Positions 44,537 to 57,021 are shown, counted from the stretch's first letter. The stretch: 64,000 bases of DNA from Pseudopithomyces maydicus (GCA_026873275.1 JANTUC010000003.1:1054001-1118000); one strand, 5' to 3'. Translations and numbers: made by a program. The notes: generated by a model not told the origin, from the letters alone.

Positions 44537-44644
44537 GCCCGGCTAGCTCAATCGGTAGAGCGTGAGACTCTTAGTATTCACGTTCTGTATAAGACGCGTT
44601 ACATCGTCATCTCAAGGTTGTGGGTTCGACCCCCACGTCGGGCT
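44537..44644 (+). tRNA. tRNA-Lys (CTT) with 35-nt intron
   Basis: Acceptor stem GCCCGGC pairs with GTCGGGC, discriminator T. D arm TAGCTCAATCGGTAGAGC, anticodon stem TGAGA/TCTCA, T arm GTGGGTTCGACCCCCAC. Anticodon CTT is at 44570-44572. A 35-nt intron (44574-44608) follows the base 3' of the anticodon. Mature length 73 nt. A TTTT terminator follows directly at 44644-44647. The intron contains an ACGCGT hexamer, presumably by chance. Confidence 0.94.
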
Positions 44645-47600
44645 TTTCATTTTTGCATGTTGTGGCCCATCAGGATGTGTTCTGAGAGCATGTTTTGAAG
44701 GGCAATGCTGAGACTTATATACAGCTCTGGATATATGACAACGTGACTTCATCACTCAATAACAGTCTTAACCTTCTCTGGGCCTGATCTTCAATTCCGA
44801 TACCGCTCCCTGCGCTCATAATATTGAGGTGGTCTTCGCATGATGTGTGACCAACTCAAAGTTGTATTGAGATTTTTTATATCTCTTTTTTTACAAGGTT
44901 CCCATATTATATGGCCACAATACACATTTATATAACACCTTTGTTTTCTACCTAATACTTTTCCTCCCCATGTCTTGTCTGTTCTTGAGATGGAGAACTC
45001 ACAAAAAGCACAGCTTGACCTGCATACAATTTTCCTAGTCTTGAAGCAGTATCAAGTAGCTCCCAAATGCTTGTCTCATGAATTGATGAGGCTCATTCAT
45101 GCTTGATATAGAGCTTAGACAGAAATACGTACACCAGATGGCACTTGGACCTTATTCCAAGACTGAGCCTCGCGATCAACTTTTCGTCTAGAGTTTAAGT
45201 GTTTCAATGATCAGTGTCTTGATTGTTGTCGTAAGAACCTAGACAGGTCATGCCGACTCCAGCTCAAGGTAAATCAGACGCAACGGATACATCATGTTTT
45301 AATAATATTTTGAATCAACTACAATATCAGATCGCGTAGAAATTCTACGAGATCTTGAAATATATCATAATTAAAGTAACTCGCCTTCTCTCGTTCTCGA
45401 AACTGCTTTCAAGTGTGAAAGGTGCAAAATAACGAGAGTTGAATAGACAGAATTAGAGCCACTGGACCCCCTTCTTCCACAGTGTGAATATAACAAGATA
45501 CTCATAAACAGGTGATAATGCGGTACATGCTGAGATTTGTAGACTTTCTTGTGAAACTCTTCTCGGGGTGGGTATATGGGGGAGCGTATCAAATTACCTG
45601 GCGAAGGTGGGTTTTTTTTACCTGTTTTTAATACCCAGCTATGTGAGCCACCTTCGAAGTCTTCCCGGTTAATCAAGCATAGAAAATGTTCTAACCTTTC
45701 CGTCATGCTCTTTAGCCTGCGGGTTTCACCGCCTTCTATTATGATATAGCCCCCCTATATCCTTTTGTTTGATTTGTTTTGTGTTTCTAACCTGTCCTCG
45801 CCAGCTCTGTTTCTTCTAATCGATCAGTTTCCCACATTGGTGCTGCATCAAGATTACAGGAGCGCTCTGGTAATTCCAGCATTGGATTTGCCATGCTCCC
45901 AGCCTATGCTACGAAAAGTTTAAATAAGTCTGACTGGATTTTCATCTTTGCACAGAGAAATATTACAATGCTCAACGAACGCCCACATCAAAACACCTGA
46001 AAATTGTCACATATCGAATAATGTATACGAAAGAGGTCTTAAAAAGATTTTGTTCGGCCAACCTTACCAGAAACTTTTACTTGTATTACTGTATACCCAA
46101 GCTCATTCAGGTAATTAGATGAGGTATTGCAGATTACAGAGGCGAAGAGGCCATAACAAAGGCATCACGGTTTCATACTGGATACTAGATAAAGCTTGCA
46201 AAGGGCGTGTCAGTCAGAGAAATGAAGTAATGTAGAAGGTTTTGAGATAGTCGAAACGACTTGGAACTGCGATGAAGGATAACTTCTATTTCTATTCTTG
46301 AGAAACAGTCCGTTTTAACAGTTCGCGGACTCGATCCAGGTAAGTGACGGTTTTTTAAATGCATATACTTACTACACGGTACCATTTGATTCATTGCATT
46401 CGCGAATTGTGGTAGACTTATTGAAGCAGAATCGTTTCACGCTGGCATGCAGAAGAGGCTGGGATCCCGTGATCTCAAAGTTGTGGATTGATGGTACAAA
46501 GCCGCATATTATGCTATGAACCAACAGAAAATTTGCCATCAGATGTCTATGTTCATTGTACTAAACCAAAATCAATGTTACAACAACACACAGCATATGA
46601 AACAATTATATGATGAATGATGTATTTGAATATTCGCCATTATATTGGAGAATCACTGTCGCATGACAAGCAGTCCTGGGATGCTTTCGCAAGATGTTAG
46701 AGCAGTGTTGTGCTGTCTTCATCGTTCTACATACGGCACAACAAAAGCTACACTGGGAGTAGGAAAGCGGTTGTTTCCAGATTATCGATAGCCTTGATAC
46801 GCGATGACACATTTTTCTTTGGACGGTAACTTTCCTCACATACATCACCTGTCTGTCATACAATGATCCGTCTAGAGCAGAGTCATGTCCCTTCGCTCTC
46901 AACTGCTCCTTAGACAAAACACGCGGGCCGCCATCTCAGGAGCTGCTCTACGGCTATCGGGCCGGTGATCTTCCTCATGTTTCGAAACAAAAGGGCTATC
47001 ACGATTCATCTGCCGCGAGTCTCCATTTCGATCAACACCGGATTTCGCTCCGCTGAACCCTGCAGCAGTTGGTCCCATGCGTCAGACGCCAACGCGATAC
47101 CTACTGTACGAAGGCTGGATTGGCTCGATTCTTGATTCTCCACGCAAAGCCCTGTGACCATGACACGCCATGATCGAACCACTTCGGAAATCTTCGACGA
47201 CTTTAATTTTCATGATACACTGTAGGATCGACACGCGCTACACAATCGACATTAGGATTCCCATGTGCATTAGCCACTGGGAGATCAAAGGCATGACCCC
47301 CGACTCTACTTCAAACTAGGCCATGGGATTGCGAGATGGTCGGGGCCCAGGGTCCCACGACGATTTCCATCAGCCCACCTCATGTCGACTGTCGCCATGT
47401 TTAGCGGGACCCATGATCCACGGTGTTTGTGGAGTCCTGTATCGTCTCACATCCTTCGGTGCCGTATTCCATCCGACCCACCCTCATCTATCGCATGCTT
47501 CGAAAGACATTCCAGACCCGCCTACCCACCGGCATGCCTTATCATAATTCCCCGAGAACAGGCACTGGGTACTAGGTTCTACGAAGCCAACCGCTGACAA

Positions 47601-48048
47601 GCATACCGCTGCCGGTACCGCACCACGCCAGCCGGTAGACTACCAGCGACGGCTACCGCTACCGCTACGCTACGAGGCGCTTGCCAGGCCGCCGCGGTCC
47701 CACATTCTCCCCTCCCCTTCCCCTTCCCAGCTGCCACGCGTGCGCCCCTGATCTGGAACGCTCGACTATCCAGCCCTACCCACTCAGAACAGGTGCCTGC
47801 GTATGCATGCTCCACCCCCGCTGCTCAACCACGGCAATCCTGCTCCTGCGAACCATTGCTAGACGCGCAGGATGCCTTGCCTTGTCTCACTGTACCATGC
47901 CTTGCCGCGCCGTTTCGTAAGCGCAGCCGCGACCCCGCGCGAGGACCAAGCAGCACGAAAGTTTGATGAGAGGAGGCACGCCGTGCGTCTGTGGATGCGC
48001 TAATGGGGATGCGACTAGGGCGCGCGGCGTGGACGGTGAAACACACAG

Positions 48049-48096
48049 GCGGCAGGCAGGTAGGTGAATCGGCAGGCAGGCAGGCAGGCAGGCAGG
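48049..48096 (+). repeat. (GGCA)n tetranucleotide repeat
   Basis: Two blocks of GGCAGGCA, the larger with about six units, separated by GTAGGTGAATC. Same unit as at 35129. Confidence 0.85.
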
Positions 48097-48432
48097 ACGG
48101 AAGGCTTTCCACTCGGCAGGTTTGGGCATGATGGCGATTCGTGGTGGGAGAGGAGATGGAAACGGCGGGCGGCCGCGGCGCAGGTTGAGGTGGCGACCGT
48201 GGATGTGAATCGGGCCGATCGGAACGGTGACGCGTTGGATGGCGTAGGTACCTACCGGTACATGGGCAGGATTGGACTGAGTGAAAGGTCGGACGGTGAC
48301 TGGAATAGTGTTTATTTTTCTCTAAACACTGTGAGAGGTGAACGTGAATGTATACATAAATATAAACATTAATTCAAAAGTGGATGCACAAATAAATATA
48401 AAATGACAGTGAAAAAGAATATAAAGGTAAAA

Positions 48433-48455
48433 GTGAAGGTGAAGGTGAAGGTGAA
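48433..48455 (+). repeat. (GTGAAG)n hexanucleotide repeat
   Basis: Nearly four GTGAAG units in AT-rich intergenic DNA. Confidence 0.8.
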
Positions 48456-48933
48456 TACAAAGGTAGAGAGGAATAGATATGGTTTAAATTAACAAATATA
48501 GAATTGTTAAACAGTATACTATTAAATCTAGATCGTGCTTATTATAATGCTTGAGCTATTGATCTACGTGTATCATTACAAACAAATACAGATTTAACTG
48601 TCAAAACATGTAGCGGAGACGCATCACGAGAATGTCTATAGGCGTTGTTGAATGGACTAACATAGTCGACGTCAAGCCAGTCACTTAATGCTGACAGCTA
48701 TGCGATGTGGGTTTACCTAATAGAAACATTTATTATTATATATAGATAAAGAAGTCGTGACTGCAGCGCAATGCTGTGTGGTATCATAAGCTTCATACAG
48801 TTGTCTTCCTAAGTAAGGATGCGAGGAGTCAAAGGTGCAAGCCCATGGAAAAGAGAAACCAAACACCGGATGCTATGCCGTAAACAAAAACTAGACCAGG
48901 TTGTAGATGCGGGGATTAGCGTGACTTCAGCTT

Positions 48934-50205
48934 CTACTCGCTGATGACACCAGTTTGGACTAGACTCGCGCGCAAGGTCTTCTTGTACTCGCGCTCGATG
49001 CCGTGTTTAACAGCGTCAAGCACGGTGTCGACGGTAGCTCTGGGCTGGAACCGCGGCTTAGTGCCAGCCTGGTAAACACCAGTGCAAACGAGGATCGAGT
49101 ACCAGTTGTTTTGCGTATGCTCGTTGTACTCGTTTGTGCCACGAATGTCGCTCTCTGGGGTGTCGCCAACGAAATAGACAGTGTCTGGAGGAGAATCGAT
49201 ACGGTGGGTTTCTTTCCTCCACTGCTGAAGGAGCCGAGTAGCGAACTCGAAGGTGCCGATCTGCGGCTTTCCAAATGCAGTTGTCTTGAGCTCCTTGCCA
49301 GTGACAGCCTTGAACATGGCCTCCAAGCTGACGCGAAGGGCACCCATTCCGATACGGGTCAAGTCGTGGCTGGCTGACCAGACGACATCATTGTGGCTAA
49401 AGAATACTGGTGGACCCTCGTCAAAGTTCTGCGATCTCGTACCAAGATATCCTCCCTTAGACATGAGCAAGTCGAGGATAATCTGCTGGTCTGAGGCCCA
49501 GTCGCGTGAATCAGCGAACACGAAGATAGCTTCAATCTTAGTCTCTGCAAAATTTCTACTGCGTGAGTTTTTGTATTCCTCAGGCGTCAGCTTTCTGAAT
49601 GGCGTAGTGTCCTGGTTGTCCTTGATGATGTCTCCTGGTGTAACAACATCCTTGAATCCGTAACCTTCGGCGACGTGGCGACATTTTTCGCCTTCGCCAC
49701 CAACGACGAGAACGGTGTTGTACTTCTCGGCCATCTCCCTCATGGGAGTGTGGCCACAGATGAATTGGCCAGGTGATACCTCCAGCTCAAGTTGCTTGCT
49801 CAGTTGAACGCATCGTTCAGCTTCGGTCTTTCCACCACCATTTGTGAGGAAGATATACGGGACCTTGATACCGTACTCGTTCTCTCCATTCAACATCTTC
49901 ATGGCTTGGACAGCTTCAGGAATGGGCCTTCCCCCACGAATGAGTACACCATCGATATCGAACGCGAAGGCATATTTGTCGGTAACAGTTGTTTCAGGTG
50001 GTGTGGGAGGTGTGATGGGAGATACAGGCTCCTCAACATGATGCCGAGCCGCCTCGAGAGCTGCTGCGATCTCAGAGGCGTCGCTGGGTGCCATCAAATG
50101 TTTTGGAGGTACCACAACTGTGGGGCCCATATTGATACCCTCCCGGGTTGCCTCCGAGGTGGACAGGCGACGAGGGGTGTTGCCACCAAATTGTGTAGTC
50201 AACAT
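48934..50205 (-). CDS. HAD-superfamily subfamily IIA hydrolase (CECR5-like)
   Basis: One exon, 423 aa from the ATG at 50203-50205. The frame is open farther upstream, but with no other ATG, and a TATA box lies in that part, so I take this Met as the start. After a leader of about 80 residues with MLTTQFGGNTPRRLSTSEATRE comes HAD motif I, FDIDGVLIRGG (Asp about 83, 85), then the cap-IIA TNGGGKTE motif II, ICGHTPM, VVGGEG, FADSRDWASDQQIILDLLM, and motif IV VYFVGDTPESDIRGTNEY. This matches the fungal TIGR01456-type HAD-IIA proteins, often wrongly called CDP-alcohol phosphatidyltransferases because of old database names. They are related to human CECR5/HDHD5, thought mitochondrial. The substrate is not known. 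Confidence 0.92.
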   Translation of the reverse strand: MLTTQFGGNTPRRLSTSEATREGINMGPTVVVPPKHLMAPSDASEIAAALEAARHHVEEPVSPITPPTPPETTVTDKYAFAFDIDGVLIRGGRPIPEAVQAMKMLNGENEYGIKVPYIFLTNGGGKTEAERCVQLSKQLELEVSPGQFICGHTPMREMAEKYNTVLVVGGEGEKCRHVAEGYGFKDVVTPGDIIKDNQDTTPFRKLTPEEYKNSRSRNFAETKIEAIFVFADSRDWASDQQIILDLLMSKGGYLGTRSQNFDEGPPVFFSHNDVVWSASHDLTRIGMGALRVSLEAMFKAVTGKELKTTAFGKPQIGTFEFATRLLQQWRKETHRIDSPPDTVYFVGDTPESDIRGTNEYNEHTQNNWYSILVCTGVYQAGTKPRFQPRATVDTVLDAVKHGIEREYKKTLRASLVQTGVISE

Positions 50206-50330
50206 GATGGGCGACTCGACTTTTTGACGAACTATAGGTTCTGGATGTGATATAAATGGGTGACAAAGCTGTACAATGGTAGCTTTGATCTGGATTGCAA
50301 CGAGCAAGATGAGAGCGATGCAGGCGGCGT

Positions 50331-50337
50331 TTATATA
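50331..50337 (-). promoter_or_regulatory. Probable TATA box of the HAD-IIA gene
   Basis: On the minus strand this reads TATATAA, 126 bp before the chosen start codon. It lies inside the upstream open frame, supporting the view that this upstream part is not translated. A second TATATA is at about 50436-50441, farther upstream. Confidence 0.5.
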
Positions 50338-50833
50338 GCGTTTATCTTCGGAGGGGGCGTGGAGACTCCAGATTCTCCTCAAAAAGAAGTGGATGCTGTG
50401 GATATGGTTTGAGCGGTACCATGATCCGGGGATTTATATACACATGCACTCGACTTCTTCTTGTGTCCATCTCGGGCTGATCCTACGTGTGTACCTGCCA
50501 CCACGCCCACTGCCATGAGTACTAGACCCTGAGGCTGCCTCATTGACCCACTGGAAATTGTGGAGGTTTCTGCGTCATCTCGTAGATAACACGGTCCTAA
50601 AGTGACCAGATAGCTACCAGATGATTGCGGTCAAGGGGTGCCGCTTTGATCAAATCTCTCACTCGGGCATGTGCCGCGAGACTGTGGCCGTTCTGGTGTC
50701 TCTGATTTGACGTCCTGCAATGGTGTTGCAGTCAAAGTGGGTTCACATGGATTTGACGGCCGCGCGTGGGAGTGCTTATGGGTCTGGGGGTGAAAAGCTC
50801 GGAGGGTAATGACGCCATTAGCCTGGAACGGGG

Positions 50834-51123
50834 CTAGGCGGTCGCGAACTTGGCCTTGATCAACGCCTCCTCTCGAATGAACTCTATCAGGGACTTTTGC
50901 AGAGGCGCGGAGGGACAGGCGCACCCCTGATTAGCATGTGGATCAACAGACGTATTTTCCTGTTCCATGACGATGCGCGAGAATGAATCGGAGCACTTGT
51001 CCGTTGCCAACCTACCTTTCGTCCATGGCCGCAGCACCCAGACGATCCATCGGGAAGCGAATCGAGGCTGAGAATCGCTTGTTCTCTTCCGACTTGCCGT
51101 AGGAGCCGCAAGGGTCTTGCCAT
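50834..51123 (-). CDS. Weak candidate small two-exon gene
   Basis: Model: exon 51016-51123, intron 50960-51015 (56 nt, GTAGGT to ACAG), exon 50834-50959, phase 0, 77 aa. The second exon ends with a very protein-like helix (LQKSLIEFIREEALIKAKF) preceded by CAC and a lone Cys pair; the first exon is less convincing. No family recognised; other starts or donors are possible. Confidence 0.3.
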
Positions 51124-53154
51124 TACAGAGCTTTGGCGCATCGCCTCAGAGAACGAAAGGGCGCCGAAGCGATGGCGACAAGCGATCCGACGATCGCATA
51201 TGGCGGTAATGCTGACGACCATCTCTCAACTGTGTCTTCAACTCTGCACTACCTACTCGAACAACGTCTAGGACATGTCGCGCCAGGCGGTGACAATGCT
51301 CAGCAACTGCAGAAGGTGCCCACAGCTGACATCATCGCACATCATCAGGTTAATGGATACCTACCTGAGTTGGACGCTATCTGCGCTAGATACAGCCCAC
51401 ACCGGTACACTGACACTAAGTGCGACAAATATTCCTAGCGGATCGAAGACCTAGGGTACGTACTTACAGTGCAGTATGTCACTACGTAGGCCTGTATCCA
51501 CACTGTGATGTCAAATTCGCTGTGGAGACCTGGTATTTGGAGCTACCTTGGGCTCAATCCCATGGCGAAAAGAGCCACACTTGTGGTTGATTTCGCAGCC
51601 AAACTCAAGATTTGAATTATCCGTCAGGCCTGTTGGAGGCATACTCATCTACCTACCCAGCTAGGGGTGTCAACGCTAGCTCCTGGCGCTATCTGTACAC
51701 CGCACGTTGCAAGACACCGGTCGGCTCCGTTGTTCCGGCGTAAATCTCTCAGGCAGAGGCTAAGTTCTTGCCCAGAGTTCGTATTTTTGAACATCTCTCG
51801 GCAAGAAGCCAGCCAGTTGCGGCTCTCCGGATCTACCGTACCTCTTTGATCTGCTACCGCTATTCCACGGCACCAGTAACCTCCTGTTTCACCATTCTGG
51901 GACAACACAGTTCATCACGAGTATTGGTACAGCTCGTGGATGGACTCCTCGAGATAGTGGAATTAGGATTTACCAGCATCGGTGGCTGGAGCACAGGTCG
52001 CTTTGTGAGTAGTATGGAGATTCGGAGCACTATTCGACCCGCAGGCTCATTACGATCCACGACCCAACTTCCAAGTGGAGCAAGACGATGCTACTGCTTG
52101 TAGCCGGATCACCGGAAGGAGTATGAATGTATTCGGTTAAGAGCGGGTGAAGAGAACGGAAGGTGACAGCACTGTTGGAGCTGGGGTAACAAATCCCCCG
52201 GATCAGCATCTCCAGTTGCAACTCGGATGTTCGGCGTAGAGTCTGGAGACGTACCCACTTTTCCTCCACTTCTCCATGCGGAGTATGAGACGCTGAGTAC
52301 GACGCTACGTGCAATGCGACACCCAGTGTTGACAAGTAAGCAAGAGGCTGAAATAGACGTTGACCCAAGAGAAATCTTGGCGCGTGCTTCCGCAATCTGT
52401 TGTTTGTACGTAGGATTGTCCTTCTATCGCCGTCAGTCTTCGCATTCATCGTTGGGGTTTTCACAAAGGTTTTGTGCATGCAGAGATGTCACATGTTGAT
52501 CTTCGCAGGTTTATGGACTGAGATGTACCATGAACCGACGTGTGGCATCATGGCGAGGTACTATTATTGACGATGGGTGTAGCGTAAACGCTCAGTATTG
52601 TATGCATGTTGTATGCGGAGGAAGGAATGAATGGCCGCAAGGATGGCAGGCGCAAACGGCACGTGTTCCTGTATGCGCCCGGGCGGCCCGGCCTTTTACT
52701 TTGTGACGACGCTTCACATACCATCGTGGTATAGAGGCCCACCATTGCTTGGGTCCACACTGAGGATGAATTGGACCGGCGGGAGACTCCAGCGCTCCAA
52801 AAACGCGAATAAGGGCATTGTCCAAAAGCAGAAAGCACATTTTGCTCGGGCACGCACGCAACTGCACAACGACGCCCCTACGATTCAATCGAGTCTCCTG
52901 TGCGGCGATCCACCGGCCGTCTCGCGCACCGTTCGCCATGCGGGGCATAGCAGAACTTCGCGAAGCCATAGTGGGAGCATAGATTGTTCACCGGTTCGTC
53001 GTGGCAGGCCTGAGACGCAAGACGGTGCCGAAAGAAGGCTTCTGCATGTTCAAACAGATACAGTAGCCTCCAGGGATACGAATCGTGAGTGTGTGCCGCG
53101 CGTGCTCACCGATCAGATGCACCTCGTAATACAGCCTGCTGATATCGTTAATAG
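51124..53154. other. Region with unresolved coding signals
   Basis: Several competing frames are present. A plus-strand frame at 52227-52499 (MFGVESGDVPTFPPLLHAEY start) and the overlapping minus-strand frame 52030-52479 both look partly protein-like, and both cannot be right. Upstream exons of the gene at 53155 should lie here; a donor GTGAGT at 53085 pairs with its acceptor (intron 53085-53154, 70 nt), and the exon before it runs in another frame. I could not set a start. Confidence 0.35.
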
Positions 53155-54794
53155 AAAGACACCATCGTGATCGTGCTAAAAGACCCGTCGCTGATGCCGA
53201 GGAGAACCTCCTGGAAGCGAGGAGAAAGAAGCTGCTACAGCAAAGCGACTGGGCCAGTTTGGTGCGCCCACAAACTCGAACAATGAACTTCAAAGGGCAA
53301 AATCGAAAAATGATGGGAAAACGACATGCATTACTCGTCCGCAAGGGCCACTCCAGGCCCGTGCCGCGCCCGCTTCAAACTCAAACCAGCCACCAGCACC
53401 CTAGACGAGATACGGATGGCACCCATCAGAACCACGATATCAGAATCCGTATCGGCACGGATGCTCTGACAAACATGACGCCTATGCAACCAAAAGCGGC
53501 TGTCACGTCGTATGACACTCCTCTATCCAAAAGTATGCTGAACAATGTAGACCTGCGTCTCACCTCAAACCCGGGGCAGCAGGTAGATCAAACCCCTCAT
53601 AGGTTCGTGGGGGTGCACGCCCATAGTCGTCAACCCACGCAGGAGCCGTCGCTTCGGAGCCAGCGCTACCACGAGGACGGTTCGACAGTCGGTACATGCT
53701 CTGTTCGACTCAAAGATGCCATTGCAATGCCTGGCAGCCGAAGCGAACCCAAGTGTAGCGGTCATTGGTCTTCTATAGGTAACGTAAGCTCAAGTGGAAG
53801 CGGCGAAGGCCTGGATCGTTGCATTATGCACTGTAATAGAGGTGATGCCCGCCCAAGGCGCCTCACTTTAGACGCGGCATCCGATTCTCCAACAGCCACC
53901 GGGCGTCTCATGGACAACGAGTCACGGGCCATCATGATCGGTCAAACGAATCATGGCCTTGATGTCGCTAACGCAAACGCATTGCAACCAGGTAATGGCA
54001 GGGAAGGAAGGGAGACGATCAGGTCTGGATCCAGACAACCACAGCTTGTCAATGATGTTTTCTGGCAAGAGTTTTTGCCCACTAGGATGGATAGATCGAG
54101 CGTTTCCCTCACAGCCGTAGAGAGTTCACCCAAAGCTAATTTACACCACGATGGAGTGATATTGGCATCTTTGCCTGCGCATGCTGAACATCTATCGTGG
54201 TCACAACAAGCTACCGAAGGTGATCAGATACTGGTAGATGGACCCAGTTGCGTCTCATCGTCTCTCCCTTCCATTGTCCGAAATAGCAGCGGAGAACGGG
54301 TGCAAAAATGGCCATGTGTGGGAAGTGAGAAGCCTGGACGCCGTCGGCACAATCAATTGGTTGACAATGATAGATTCTGGCAGAAGCTTGTGTTTGGAAG
54401 TGATGGTATCGAGTCAACGGAATCTTTTTGGGCGACCTGCGCTGGCGGTATGTGGGATACGAACACAGGTGTGCAGACAGGGAGCAGAAGCTGGAACATG
54501 GTCGATGATGGCGAGGCCCATTCCAGAGCAACACACCGCCAAGGAGAGGAGAAGGTTGTGACGGAGAACAGAGTTTCGTCGTCCGTGGCCGTGTTACTCA
54601 GCTCGACAACGTGCGATCGACTCTTTAGTCCTGGTTCATGCGTAAGCGACTGCGCACAAAATGCAACAACCCGCGCGCCACTCGCAACGTCCTCAGGGTC
54701 TATGCCACCCACAAGCACCTCGCCGACGATCAAGCTCAGATGTCGTGGCAGGGCCGAAGAGGCGAGCAAGGGTAGCAGCGAGAACAGACGTTGA
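53155..54794 (+). CDS. Disordered hypothetical protein with duplicated FWQ motif (5' exon unresolved)
   Basis: The last exon is open for about 546 codons from the acceptor at 53154. Its first part reads NLLEARRKKLLQQSDWASL, a Lys/Leu helix with a DWxxL box seen near the N-terminus of many fungal disordered proteins. The rest is Ser/Thr/Gly/Asn-rich with no domain. A short motif occurs twice: QLVNDVFWQEFL (54042-54077) and QLVDNDRFWQKLVFG (54354-54398). Outside these the two neighbourhoods differ, so they look like repeated binding motifs and not a recent duplication. No signal peptide or membrane span. A regulatory or adaptor protein is possible, but nothing specific is claimed. The start lies upstream of 53085. 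Confidence 0.6.
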
Positions 54795-56189
54795 TCACAA
54801 TGAAGATGGCGGGTTCGGGCTGCAATCGGTGAGTCACGGTTCGGCGTAGACCAACGTGTCCGACAGCAGTGAGGCAATGAATTCACAAATTTCCGGTGAC
54901 TCTGCACAAAGCGTAAAGGAGTTGGGCGGTCAGGGGAAGGGCAATTAGCTGGACACGTACATCAATACACGACATGCCGGTGAGCTGTACTGCAATGAGG
55001 AGAGTGGGCAGGATGTTGTCGCTTGCAATTGAACACTGGTGTGGGACAGTTGTGCTGCGGCTGCGGGCTCGCCTCACTGCAGCATGCTAAACGAAGGACG
55101 TGCAATATAGTGTTTAGTGGGATCCGAGTTGAGCATAAAGATCATGAGCTGTTAAAGCGCGATTGGCTTCTGGGTGTGGGCAGCTCGGAAGGGCATCAGC
55201 TGAGCTCGTGTGCAACAGAGGACTTTCCCTTGCATCTGATGTCGCCATTGGTCTAGGGTTGTTGAGCAGGTCGAGGACATGGGAATGGCGGGCCTTGAAG
55301 AGGAGGGGGTGGCTGCCTGTCACTGCCCCTGCCCCTGACGCTGACTTTTCCCCCTCGCTCCTCACAGAGTTAAGTGGTGTTTATTTTTTCCTCGCACAAT
55401 GCACGGCATGCATGTCATTCGGGCGGTTGACGTCGGAGCAGCAAGCGATACGTGCGAGCCCTACATGGAACGCCTCATGGTGACACATTCCCGGGTAGCC
55501 CAAGTGAGGAACAAGCATTGCATTCCTCAGGCGGCTTGGACCGTGTCCGAAAGGAGATGTGGCACTCAGCCCGGAGTCGATACTTTTGCTCGGCGTGCGC
55601 ACCGGCCATGGACGCAAGCGAGCACGAGAAGGATGGCAGGTCGGGACGATGCATGGGAGGGGAAAGCGATTGGGCACGAAGCTGGGGAGCAGAAGCACCA
55701 TCACACCGCCACTGGCCATGTGACCTAGCTGGGGAAATTCCAAGAGTGGCTTGGTTGTGGGGAGGGGAAGGATGATTGGTGGATGCCTTGGTGGATGCCA
55801 AGGCCAACTGGTGCTGAGGAGATGCCGGCTTCCAGAAGATGCTTGGAATAAGCCGCCGTCACGCGGCTGGTGTGCATGCACCGACAGCAAGCTGTATCAT
55901 GGACGGTGGGATACGGAGCAGGGCGAGGTGGCAGCGGGCACGGGGCGCGTCACTGCGTAATGGGCGACGAAATGTTTCGTGGCCAGCTGTTTCGCAAAGT
56001 GACACGGCGGGTCCTGAAGCCGCTGGGCGGTGGATCGGCACCAGGGGGGAACCAGTCGGCTGGTAGAAGCAGATTCACTGCGACGGGCCCGGGCCACGTG
56101 TGTGGCAGAAAAGAAAAGAGCCGCGCCGTCGCGGTAGCAGCAGCAGCGGCGGCGGCGGCAGTCGACTAGGCAGACTAGGTACTGGAGGT

Positions 56190-56220
<31 letters not shown>
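56190..56220 (+). repeat. (CAG)n trinucleotide repeat
   Basis: About ten CAG units, outside a supported gene. A shorter CAG/CGG patch lies 40 bp upstream. Confidence 0.9.
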
Positions 56221-56405
56221 TGGGCGGGCGGGCGTGCTCAGGCGTCGAGGAGGCAGCAGCGGCCAGGGGAGGATTCCCCGTCAGCGGGCGGTGGTGGCCA
56301 CGACTTGGGCGGGCGTGACGGCGTGTGTCGGCGAGGGCGGGATGGGTAAACGGCAGCGCCCCTGGCCCAGCGCAGAGGTGCAGGCCAGTCCATCGATCCG
56401 TCCTC

Positions 56406-56449
56406 GGTCAGTCAGTCAGTCAGTCAGTCAGTCAGCCAGCCAGCCAGCG
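56406..56449 (+). repeat. (CAGT)n then (CCAG)n tetranucleotide repeat
   Basis: Seven CAGT units pass into three CCAG units and then GCGA units. Related to the patches at 35129 and 48049. Confidence 0.9.
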
Positions 56450-57021
56450 CGCGAGCGAGCGTGTGCGTCAAGGCAAGGTCGCAGTGCAGGGTTGACTGGC
56501 TATTATTAACACGCGGCGGGCTGATTGGGCGCGAGGGACAGCCGCGGTGGAGGGCTCCAGGGCTCCTCCAGGGCTCGGGTGGGCGGTGGGCGGTGGGCGG
56601 TGGTGATGTTCGCGGAGGCGCCAGCAGCGTTGGCCGGGGGCGCGTCAACGTCGTCATGGCAGACAGCAGTTTCACCATGGCACTATGGAAAGCGGGGCGG
56701 GAGAGTGGAAGGAGCGGCACGAGCATGGAGGCTGCGCTGGCCGGATGGGTGCTGGTGCTGGTGCTGGGCCGGCGCTGGGCTGGCGCTGGTGCTGGGCTGG
56801 TGCTGGGCTGGTAACAAAGAACCCGTCGCATCCGTAGCGCCATCACACCACGACGACGCACGCCGGCCAGGGAAACCTGTCCGCGCAGCTGCGGTGCGGC
56901 ACAGCAGCGACGGCGCCCTACCCCTCGAGCGGTGTAGTGCCCCCAGCTAGCAGCGCGTCGCCGTTGGAGACGTTGCACGGCCCCCTCTCCACCGCTGCCA
57001 TTTGGATAGCGTCGGGCGGGC

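Larger units (their letters stand above)
44645..48933. other. Long gene-poor region: AT-rich block, then GC-rich repeat-bearing DNA
   Basis: From 44.6 to about 46.9 kb the DNA is AT-rich and stop-laden; this could be decayed repeat DNA, but I recognise no transposon motif. From 46.9 to 48.3 kb it turns GC-rich with simple repeats (48049, and CCGCTACC units near 47650). From 48.3 to 48.9 kb it is AT-rich again. I see no supported gene in about 4.3 kb. The last part is the 3' region of the HAD gene. Confidence 0.5.

Noticed and set aside
50206..50382. N-terminal extension of the HAD-IIA protein with a hydrophobic segment
   Set aside because: It has no ATG (the first codon would be TTG) and contains the probable TATA box; taken as promoter and leader.
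52030..52499. Overlapping plus (52227-52499) and minus (52030-52479) frames, both protein-like
   Set aside because: Only one can be coding, and neither could be tied to a start, partner exon or motif, so no CDS is called.
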